In this document: positions 39,771 through 51,800 of the stretch, piece after piece
Layout: every line of letters starts with the position of its first letter
Numbering within the stretch: position 1 is the stretch's first letter
NCBI RefSeq assembly: GCF_964355755.1
Contig: NC_092671.1
Location: 36,661,304 to 36,725,303, forward strand
Direction: 5' to 3'
Source of the DNA: Antedon mediterranea
Lineage: Eukaryota > Echinodermata > Crinoidea > Comatulida > Antedonidae
DNA: 64,000 nt
Program-made: the position numbers and the translations under genes
The notes under the pieces: generated by a model
The model's input: only the letters and a program-made list of their open reading frames with translations
Told to the model about the DNA's origin: nothing
The model's database searches: none

Positions 39771-39884
39771 TTACATTTAGCAGCTTTAGCCTCCCTGAAA
39801 GGAGAGATAAATGAGCTGAAACATAGATTACAATCAACTGCAATAGAAAGAGATGGACTTGAACGCAAGTTAGCTAAAGCTCAG
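39771..39884 (+). CDS. MCC: MCC exon a (first conserved exon)
   Basis: Acceptor TATCTTTCAG, donor GTTTGT, 38 codons, phase 0 to 0. It encodes LHLAALASLKGEINELKHRL and then a stretch ending in LERKLAKAQ, the first coiled-coil segment shared by all MCC isoforms. Confidence 0.95.
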
Positions 39885-42800
39885 GTTTGTGTTGAGTACT
39901 TATAAAGCTAGATCAGTATTCCCTGCTTGACCATCATGTTGCAACGATCCCACTCTGTTCATTGACCTTAGATCTTAATTCACCCATGTGCGCACATGGG
40001 TACCACTATCCCATCTAGGGTTAATCTACCTACGAATTCAATTCAAAGTTATTACGTATTAAATACATATTTTAAAGCAATTTATAGTTCTTATTTTTAG
40101 TGTTATTCTAAAGTATTAATAACACCACTTTTAAATTGACAATAATGACCACACTCAATGTCTCAACGCATTTTTGAAAAAAATAGAAATTCTTTAATAC
40201 TCATCCTTTTTGATTTTTTTTTTTTTTTTCACAGATTACTTTTATTTTTATGTGAATAGCATAGACGCTTAATATGCATTATGCGCTTAAAAGTCCAAAT
40301 TTATTATTATTATTATTATTTATTGAAGCATTGTAGCCTAAAATTATTTTATTTAAAGAAGATAATTTTTTAAGATTTAAAAGGAGTTTCTGAAAATGCT
40401 ACCACATTCTAAATCGGTCATAATACTGAACAGATTCTGAAAATCAATTGTTGACACCTATTCTTCATGTACATACATCGTATCTTAGAAATAAGATAAT
40501 TTAAGTACTTTGAACTTTGAACATTATATTCATTAATCACACAGTAAGTTGTGTAATGCACATTAGGATATGTGGGTGACCAGAGTTCACTTGAATAATA
40601 AACAGATTTTAATTCATCTCAACATTCAATAACTAAATTATGTAAAATAATGTTGTTATTGTTAAAAAATTAAAATGTGAGCAAGGCAATAAATTATTTA
40701 AAATCTATTGCTAGCTGGCATTCAAATTGCAATGAACATTACAGAAGACATAAAACAAGACATAAAACAAGTTCAACATAGTACAGTAGAGGTTGAAATC
40801 ATATCATTTTAAAAAGTCAATACATTTCTGAATTTTACTATAATCATAAATTGTCGTTATTTTTAATATACATAAGTAGGAAAAATACAATGGTTTTTCA
40901 ATTGATTTTTGTCAAAATGATTATTCATATAATTTATTTATTTTGTTGTAAAGTCGATTGAAAGAGCAAATTGATACAAAACAATTTTTTGAAAAAAAAT
41001 TGATTTTTAAATGGTCTACATAAAAATTGTTCTTTGTCATTAATATAATAGGGAACCCTCCCAATACCGGACACCAATGGGCTGGCCTAATATGTCTGGT
41101 ATTTGGAATGTGTAAATGGTAAAAATAAATTTGGGACATTTTGGACCTCAAGAAAGGTCTGGTTTTGGAAGAGTTTCCGGTTTTCAGAGATTCCGGTATT
41201 GGGAAAGTTGACTGTACTATTGTGTAGTAACCTATGTGAGAAATTCAAATAGATACATTATCTTCTGTAACACATAGTTCAATATAAACATATTAGGCAC
41301 AGAACATGAATTCTAAACCGCCCGGTGATATACTGAAATTAAATTAATTAATTTGAAACGATAAAGATGAGAAAATCTGTGAGAATAAGAAAAAATCGCC
41401 CCAACATGTTAAGCGTGGTTGCCACTAGCGACGCAAAGCAACGCAGTGACATTGACGTGCTGTATTGCGTAATCACTAGTGGGAACCGACGACGCAACAG
41501 TGCTGCAAACATTGCAGGTTTGGTTTCACGCAGGTGGGGGAAAACACATTTATTGGAAGGACATTTTCTTGCGTTGCGTCGCTAGTGGGAACCACGCTTT
41601 ATATGCTTTGCTGCAGCAGTGGCTACTAACACTACCGCCTAGACACCTAATCAATCTGCAAAGTGCTCGTTGTTTTACTATGGATATCGTTTGTCATTTA
41701 AATCACAATAGGTAAACTGACTTAAGTTGTAGCATGCCCTCGGGCATTACACAACCATTTGCAATAAAGAGTAATCAACGAGTTTACGCAATGTACAAAC
41801 ATCTTAGCAGGTCTACTCAAGTTCAACTGATAATTGCAATATTGTGTGGATATCTGCGGATGGATGGTTTGCTTTGGTTAATCAAATAAATTTTAGCAAT
41901 AAATGAAAATTAAAGAATTTATCAAATGCAATAAATTATGTATTCTACAAATATTGTTTTTAATTTATCCTATTATTATTAAATAATAATGTTAGACTGA
42001 AATTAAAATTATGAAATGTTTGTCTATAAAAATTGGAAATAAAAATTTAAGATGATCATTTTATATTTAATTTATATTTATTTTGTATTGTATTCTGTAT
42101 GTATTTGCTTTTATGATCTCTGTATTTTAAGTATTTTAATTGGACTGACCGTTTTATTGGGACTGGACCGTTTTATTGGGACTCGACCGTTTTATTGGGA
42201 CTCGACCGTTTTATTGGGACTGGACCGTTTTATTGGGACTGGACCATTTTAGAGGTGTTTGTTGGCCCTATCCTTCACTAATTTGTGTTTTCCTTTTCTG
42301 TATAATTATACATTTTAATTAGTGAGAAGTTGAATAAATAAAAATAAAAAAATAAATGTATACTGTATACAGGTATACAGGTATCATTATGGAGGAAATG
42401 AGAGCTTTCATAAAAATTATGTCTAATATTAGCAATGCAAAAAAAAAGAATTATTCACAAATAAATACATTTTTGTAAATTAATTAAAAATGTTACATGA
42501 CAATATTTCTAGTCTTAATGAAGTGTATAAAACATAAATGGTATGATACATAACATCTCAACATACTGTAGTGAAGTATTGCTCTTAAACCTCTTTAAGT
42601 GAAACATATTGTAACAAGTGTCTTATTTACATATCTCATTTAGGTTGAGCGTTCCCGCTTAATACACGACAATGAAGAGCGTCTTGAACAGCAAGCGATC
42701 CGGTATGAAGAGCGTATTACCGAGTTACACAGCGTTATCGCTGAACTCAACAAGAAAATTGACAGAACTCATAAAGACACTATTAGGTAAAGATTATTAT

Positions 42801-45800
42801 TATTCGCGGTACTAGACGTACCATTTATTTTGTATATTATAGACAGTATTTCTTTTACAATAATATTTCTATAAGTTTAATCTAAATCATAATGAACGGA
42901 AAACGTATTTGATAAAAAATGGGTGAAGCTCTTAAACGCATTACTCTAAAATACCGAATCTAATTAGCAAATAAAACAATACAAGTAAATTATGCGGTTT
43001 AATTGATTGCCTCGCTGTAAAATCTTTTTTTTTTTATTACAATACTCAATTAATATGAGTATGTAATAACATTTGAAATTTCAATAATTTATTTATCCAA
43101 AGAGAAATTAAAAGAAAAAAATAGAATAAAATACATTAAAAGATGAAAAGACCCATCAACACAAAGCTAAAAGCTTGTACGTGTTTGACAACCTAAAAAA
43201 CCATAAAACAGTAAATACAAAACAAAAAAATAAAATTAAGTACAGTAGCATCAATAGAAATTAAGATGTATACTTGTTAAATAGATTCAACTTATATAAT
43301 TGTTTGAATTTATACTATATGTGCGAGTTTCATAAGTTAAATGTTAATATCATGTTTCATATTTATTATATACTGATTTTTTAAGATACAGTAATTAGCA
43401 GGTAGATTGGCCACTTGATATTATCTGTAATACGATAGTATAGGCTAGAGACGCAAATGTAATAATTTAGATAATTCGTCTGCACTTGTTGTCATTAACC
43501 GGCTTCTAGATTAGCGTTCAATAATGAAGACCATTTTGGGATTGAATTGCATTTTAGCAAGCGGCCTTTACGCTGTAATTGGAACACGGTATAATCAGCT
43601 GTATATAGGTTGTCTGCTGCAACACTAAGACCGAATGCGTGTTTATGTATATCTCGACTTTTGAACATTTTGCCGTCTGACAATTTGGGTTTGTAGAGTT
43701 CACGTAAAGAAGGCCATGACAACATTTTTTTCCGATATCGTACAATTGTAAATCATTTCTTAACCAATTAGTATCAATTTTCTGTCTTCTACTTGCCGAT
43801 TTATCATCAATAATTCATAATCAAATGTTTTCTTTCAATTTCGTCTTTGTATTCATTAATTGATAACGATATTACATCAAAAATAATTTTGTTTTTTATA
43901 GGGAAGAGGATGAATTTTCACAATCGGCATCAAGTCCTCCAAGTAATATTAGCAACAGTGGAGGCAGTTGTAGTGGTAGCTGTTTCCATGGTAGCGAATC
44001 TGTTCAAATAGGTAAAGTAGCGGCAAATCATGATCTCATGGGTTTATAATTATTGTACTTGATGACTAAATAAATGTGGAATAAATTAAATGAAATGAAA
44101 TTATCTGGTTGCTCGTTGGGATGGACTTTTTAAAGTTTAGTTTCCCGACATAATTTTTTGGCCGCCACAAGATGTCCGACAACCCATTCTGCACTAAAGT
44201 GTAACTAACAAACAAAGTCAAAGTGGATAACAAATTATGTGACATTAAAATGGAATATTCAAAAATACATCTTTAAATTATACAGTATTTATTTGAATAT
44301 ACTGAAACAGGTGTAGTATGAAAGAAGTGCTAAGTTAAATTTCTGATTTCATTGGCATTTATTATCACTTGAAATCATTTTACCCCTAACCATACGCCCT
44401 GCAACCATGTTGAGATTGTGAAGTTAACCTCAACAAAAACCTTTCATCCTTTTTTTTGTTAATCTCTGAAACTTATACCATATTTGCTGTGTTTATTACT
44501 ACAGACCAGTGCAATGATTTAAATGCAGAATTAACCCGTGTGTTTGAAGGCATTGAATGCTCAATACCATCACGGAGAGACCTTCATCAACATGTGACCA
44601 GCATGGAAAGACAAGCTCAACAGCTGGAGAGTGCAAGTAAATACTCACAGCAACAAGCTATACAGGTAACAATGCTGAATAAAATACCCATATACAATAG
44701 AATACATAATATTATCTGTATTAAGAGGACACCTTCCCAACTTAGAAAGTGTCCCTTTAATAGAGGTGTAGTAGTAGTAGTATATAATGTACTTCATTTG
44801 AGGTGGTCCAAAGGAGGAAATCTACTGTATTCCTACAACAGTTTGTGGGAAAACTGTTTCTATTTATTTCCACCATATAACAACATATAATATAATAACA
44901 TAAAAAAAAGTAATTCAGTCAAGAAGGGGTGGGGGGGGGGGGGGGCAGAATAAGTCAGAAAGACTGTATTCAGTAGTACATACAGTATATAGTAGTTCAG
45001 AAAACATGTAAAAAGAAAGAGAAAAGCTTTAAATTAAATGGTGAAAAAAAAGAAATGAAAGGTAGTAATGTCACTAAGAAGGGAGTCTATTGTATGTGCA
45101 AAGATATAAATTAATATGCCATCTTTTTTAGCATTACAATTAATTATTTATTCTGCTCTTTGTCTTGTATATAGGTAATGAAGGAGGTTGAAGCCATGAA
45201 CTTAGATTCATCTAGTGATGTTGATCAAACCACAAAGATACAAAGAAGAAGGAGCAGCTTAGAACAAGAACTGAGATTGTTACAAGAGGAAAACGATAAC
45301 TTAAATACAACAATGTCACGCAAAGATGATGAGATGCAGAAGATGAAATCAAATTTGATGAACGTCCGAGAAGAGAGGGAAAAATTTAGAAGAAAAGTAC
45401 TTAACTCTAAATATTATTATTTTTAATTTATTATCATTGTTTTTGTTATCAATGTTTATTATTTTAGTTTTTTCCTTAAGGAGAACTTCATTGCCTTGTC
45501 AAATAAATGAAGTATTATGTTCTCTTTTTCCATACGCATCCAAACCGTGTAACTTGCCAATTACAGGATGGATAAACTATTTAATAATTTGTCATGCTTA
45601 TAAACTAAGTCTTATTTGAGGCTTGAGGAGTGGAGTTACAACCCTGGCACTAGGTCAGGATTGAACCCCAGACCTTGTCATTGGAAGGCACGTTAACCAC
45701 CAAGCTACACCACAACGTTTGTGAAGAATGTAAATTATTAATTATTATCTTTTAGGTTAGAGAAATGCAAGCAATCATATCGACATTACAAAATGGCAAT

Positions 45801-48800
45801 CATCGGACCGGCAACTCATCATCATCGGAGCATTTAGCTTCACCTACCCAACGTCCATCCCCTGCCCAATCATATTCTGGTATCAACCCTAGCACGGGTG
45901 AACTCAGTTTGACCGGGTCAGAAAGGAAGAAAGAGATGGCGGTCAGTAAAGTAGCTGAAAGAGTGAAGTTAAAGCAATCAAGATCGGTTGATGTCCGACA
46001 GGGAAATGACCCCAGACAGGTCTTAGGTCATGAAATCACCACTGCTGGGGTAAGTTTAGGAACTGAATATTTGTTTTTGGTGATAAAAAAAAATGTAAAA
46101 AATAAAAATAAAAATAAGGGTCTGTTTAAATTTGATGTGACAATAACATGTCATGTGCCCATATATGGACATGATAATATCATATGAATAGCATATTTGG
46201 GCACATCACTACCATATTTAGGCACATCACTACCATATTTGGGCATATCACTACCATATATGGGCATATCACTACCATATATGGGCACATCACACCACTT
46301 TTGTAGACAGAGTTTAAAGTAAACATCAAAACAAATAAAAAGTTGCTGCTGAAACCAGTAATATAAAGAAGACTCAAATTATTTATGAATGAATGCGAGA
46401 AATAATTATTAATATTGATTTTTTTTTCTCAGATTCAAAATTCAAAGCTAGCAGAACACTTAGCCCATTCCTTACAAGAGTGCTCTAGCCTCCAAGAGGT
46501 TTTCCAAACACTCAATTCCCATGGACTGTCCATTCCAGAAAATAAAGTGAGGGAATTTGAGGTTGAAATGGAGCGACTGAACAGTAAAATTGAACATCTG
46601 AAATCACAGAATGACCTGTTGACCTTAACGCTGGAAGAAAGTAAAGCCAATTGTGATAGACTTAGTATGTTAGTTGGAAAGTATGAATCGAATAATACAG
46701 CATTGCAAATGGCTGTCAACTACAGTGATCAGACGATAGAGGCTTACAAAGCTCAGCTTGATCTAGCACGATGTGAACAGCAATCGTTACTAGCAAACTG
46801 TAAAGCAGCGGGGCTAGGTGGATTAGGTATGATGTGTTTATAGTGAATACTGAAACATAATATGATTTACGATTCTTCATGATCTTAAGCCCTGTCTACA
46901 TTATCAAACTTGGCAACAAAATGTGATGTGCCCATATTGGGACATGATAATGTCATATCACAACCATATTTAAGCATATCACTACCGTGTTTGAGCATAT
47001 CACTACTATATTTGGGTACATCACATTTTTTTGTCAAACTAGTTTGATAGTGTAGACAGAGCTTTACAGCAACACAATAAATATCAATCGAAACAACAAT
47101 TGATATGCATTATTACACCTTAAATGGTTTGTAAAGGTTGCTGGTTTATTCATTAATTTTTTTAGTACCATTAATACTACCAGTAGAGAAGTAAATTTGT
47201 AATACCTAAACAGGTTTTATTGAAGACCCGCAAGATCATAACATTTTACCAAAATATTTTTCCAAGCCTGGAAATCATTGGGAAATTTACAAAAACCATT
47301 TGAAGACCATGACGAAAAAAATGTCTTTCTTGCAGATGCAATTTATACTGTTTGCTGTACCATGACCCATGACCTTTTAAAATTTTGTTTAGAACTGTTC
47401 AAAAGTCATTAAATCTTGGTTTAAAGGTCTAGAAATGAACTCTTTGAGTGTATGCCTTCTGTATATTGATTGTATCATCAACTCAGTATGATGATAATTA
47501 TCTGTATATTTTACAATCCATTTAGCATCATCATTCTTTTTATCATCAATATTCTTGTTATCACAGGTGAGAATTCAGAAAGCTCTGGAGACGATTCAGA
47601 GGATACAACCAGCATGTTACGGCGAGTTCATGAGAATAAGAAAGTTGCCGAGAGCATGGCTAAGTCATTGCTACAGAGACTGGATAGAAGTTGTGGCGCA
47701 GTGCTTACACATGTTCAGGGTGCTACGCTACAGCCATGGGAAGATGTTTCATCTCAAAGTCACACTAGGTAAACTAAGAATAAGTATTTGTTTACTGAAA
47801 TTGTATTACACCTTTTCAACAGATAATACTATAAACTTTTGTTGTTTACCATTTTTCTTCCCCTCAACAACATGAAAAATAAAGATTAATAAAATCAGAT
47901 TTTGAATTTAGTTTAATTTAAAGTTAAATTTAGCAGTTTTAATAAAGTTATTAACTTCTTTAGGAAAAAATTGTTGTTTCACTTATAAAAAGACAAAAGA
48001 AACAGTTAATTTTAACCAAAACAACATTGCGTGACAGACAATAGGTATATTTTGCTTTAATTATATTTTTTTTCAAGGAACGTTTTTTTTTATCCAGTTG
48101 TTGGTCAAAGTGAATAACTATTATGTGACATTAAAATGGCATATTCAACAACAAAAATATTTCTTATCTAAAAGTATTTATAAAGAAGTAAATAAAGAAA
48201 AAGAAAGTATAGTGTTCATAATTTTTAAAATCTATATATCTTTACCAAACTGTTGATTGATCTATATTACTTTTTAATTTAGCGTTACTTCCTTATTTTG
48301 AACAAGGAGTGAACCTAAAAATGTACATTTTAAGATTTAAACCATCAAACCACAACTGCTTTCAGTTCAGTCATCAGTTTGTCATCAACTCATTCATCAT
48401 GAAAATTAGTACGGAAAGTGAAACACAACCAAGACGTAAATGACATTATTAAATGTTCATGAAAATGTAAACACATCGTATTCACCTTGTTATGTGTTGA
48501 TTAGCATGGTTGTTGACAGACATGTGACTGGGTGGACGGTCTTAGCTTGTAAGGTCAAGAAGGTTATTTCCAATAGAACTGACCATTAACAGGCTGACTG
48601 ACAAGCAGTGGATGGTGATAGATGCATTGTACAAGCTAAATATCACAATTACAATTTCAATTTGAATGCAAGTGGTGCTTGCGTCAATGAACATCAACAT
48701 TAATGAAAGGAAAATAATTAACGGTAGTTGGCGTGTCATGGGTTGTTTTTTATAGAAAAAAAAATATGGCAAAAAAAAGTAGGCATTTTAAAAACAATCC

Positions 48801-51800
48801 AATTAAAAGATTTAAATATCTTATTAAAACTTGATATTTTAATTATTATTCATGTATTGATTATGGTATGTGTTAAATATAACACACACACACACCCATC
48901 TCTATCTTTGAACTACTTTATCAATTGATCTTAAGGATCAGTTTGTTTTCAACTTGAGATCATTCTTGCGTGCTCTTCGATCTAACCTGCCTGACTTATT
49001 TTATTTGTAAACTAATTTTATTGACCAATATTTATTTCTTGCATTACAGCGATGTATTTTTACAAAGCTACCCCTGCCCAGCATTTTTTCATCTTTTTAT
49101 ATATATTTATATTGTATGAATTTTATGCTGGTCATATAAATAAACAAAACGAAATACTTGAGCAAAACTACTGATAATTTAAAAAAGGTTTTTTTTTTAT
49201 TGTAGCACGACGAGCTCTACAGCAAGTAGTTGCGACACTGAGTTCAGTAAGGAGGATGAACAACGACTCAAAGATTACATCCAACAGTTGAAAAATGATC
49301 GAGCCGCAGTTCGTCTCACCGTCATGGAACTTGAGAGTGTACATATTGATCCATTAAGTCATGATGTAGCGCCAAGACCGGACACGCAACGTTTGGATTT
49401 GGAAAACGCGGTGTTAATGCAAGAACTGACAGCTCTTAAGGTGACAAGCATACTTAACTTTGTGTCATGTGTACTTAGCATAAAAATACTGAGTACCGTT
49501 GCTTAGCAACGGGGGATCTGTAGCGGAAATGCTGATTAGCTTCAGTTGTCAAACATTAGTTGTTAGCTCATTCTTCCTAATTATTTTTGTTAAAAGCTTC
49601 TTTATTATTTACGCGGACCAACAAAGAGTCGTCTAACTAACATAAATATAAAATGGAGAATGCATGTACAACTATAAACAAACAAAAAATTGCTTTTACA
49701 AGTTAAGATATAAAATAGAAAACAGAAGTAAAACTATTATATTAAAACTATTATTTATTTATTTTTTTTTTATTTCAGGAGGAAAGGGCAGAGCTTAAAG
49801 CACAGAATTATTTACAGGAAAAAGAACGCAAAGCGCTTGAACTTAAACTAAGTTCACGAGAAGCACAGGAAGAGGCTTACTTGGTTCAAATCAATAACTT
49901 AAAGTGTGAAATGAAAGAACAAATATCACATCATGGTGAGAAAGCAACTTATACACACCACCATCACTACTCTAAGGTAAACTTATTTTTCCTATATCTT
50001 ATTCAAACTTTCTTTTTAGCAACACATTTAAGCGTTAACAACATATAGTAGAACCCCTCCTTAGGATGCCCCTCCTTGGGATTACCCCTCCTTGGGATTA
50101 CCCCTCCTTGGGATAACCCCTCCTTGGGATAACCCCTCCTTGGGAAACGCCTCCATGGGATAACCCCCCTCCTTGGGAAACGCCTCCATGGGATAACCCC
50201 CTCCTTGGGAAACCCCTCCTGGGATAACCCCTCAATGGGATAACCCCTCAATGGGATAACCCCTCCTTGGGATAACCCCTCCATGGGATAACCCCTCCTT
50301 GGGATTACCCCTCCTTGGGATTACCCCTCCTAGAGATACCTATCCTTGGGATATCCCTCCTTGGGATATCCCTCATTAGGATACCCCTACTTGGGATATC
50401 CCTCAATGGGATACCCCTCATTAGGATACCTCTCATTAGGATACCCCTCCTTGGGATACCCCTCATTAGGATACCCCTACTTGGGATACCCCTCCTTGGG
50501 ATACCCCTCATTAGGATACCCCTCCTTGGGATACCCCTTCTTGGGATATCCCTCAATGGGATACCCCTCATTAGGATACCTCTCATTAGGATACCCCTTC
50601 TTGGGATATCCCTCAATGGGATACCCCTCATTAGGATACCTCTCATTAGGATACCCCTCCTTGGGATACCCCTTCTTGGGATATCCCTCAATGGGATACC
50701 CCTCAATGGGATACCTCTCATTAGGATACCCCTCCTTGGGATATCCCTCAATGGGATACCCCTCATTAGGATACCTCTCATTAGCATACCCCTCCTTGGG
50801 ATACCTCTTCTTGGGATACCCCTCCTTGGGATACCCCTTCTTGGGATATCCCTCAATGGGATACCCCTCAATGGGATACCTCTCATTAGGATACCCCTCC
50901 TTGGGATATCCCTCAATGGGATACCCCTCATTAGGATACCTCTCATTAGCATACCCCTCCTTGGGATACCTCTTCTTGGGATACCCCTCCTTGGGATACC
51001 CCTCATTAGCATACCCCTCCTTGGGATACCTCTTCTTGGGATATCCCTCCTTGGGATACCCCTCATTAGGATACCTCTCCTTGGGATACACCTTCTTGGG
51101 ATACCCCTCCTTGGGATACCTCCATAGGATACCCCTATTAATGAGACACCTATTAATGAGACACTTTTCTGGAAAGCAAATTAGAGATAATGTATGCTTT
51201 TACTAAAGAAGACACTTTGTCATTTAACAGTTAATTTCTCTTTACAGAATGGCATATCATCACCAGTATCACTAACAGAAGTTGGGTCTTTGGATGGCAG
51301 TAGTGTTGGGTCCCAAGAAGAGTTCCTTCAAAGAGAGAAGAAGATGAAAGCAAGACTTCAGGAGCTGGTGACAACCCTTGAGAAGGTTCAGAAGAGTTCA
51401 GAGTTACGACATCAACAGTCTTCAGAGTTTGTGGCAGACCTTAAGAGAGCTAATAGGTATAGAACACTTCCAATTAATGACCACCCTCTAATTATAGAGG
51501 TGTTTGGTGTGGAATATATGCACAAAGATATAGCCTGCTTTATCCAAGTTCTTAGGAATACAGGGTTGTATGTAGTTTGTTTAGTCCATCCAGTTTTAAA
51601 GGTCCTCTCGTCTATTTTAAAAATACCATTATTGTTCAATAATATAATAAATTTTAACAATTTTTATTGGGTATTAAATAATACATTTTTTAATGTCTTA
51701 AAAATCTTTATAGATAAAAAAATATGCCTAATATGGTAACAACACCCTAACCTAGTATATCAACATTGTATCTCACAATTCATGGTAATACCCATAAAAT

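Larger units (their letters stand above)
39885..42643 (+). other. MCC intron a-b
   Basis: It contains the antisense SINE, the Harbinger-like MITE and the 19-bp minisatellite. A diverged element with TTCCGGT-type arms lies around 41050-41215. Nothing coding. Confidence 0.7.

Noticed and set aside
41367-41715. Two open frames of 72 and 78 residues
   Set aside because: They cross the SINE and the Harbinger-like MITE.
46435-46719. 94-residue minus-strand open frame
   Set aside because: It is the antisense shadow of the highly conserved MCC exon g.
50305-51206. Open frames of 204-286 residues on both strands (GYPSLGYPS, RGIPRRGIP, LGIPLLGIP repeats)
   Set aside because: They arise because the minisatellite period is 15 bp; all lie in an MCC intron and are the same array read in different frames.
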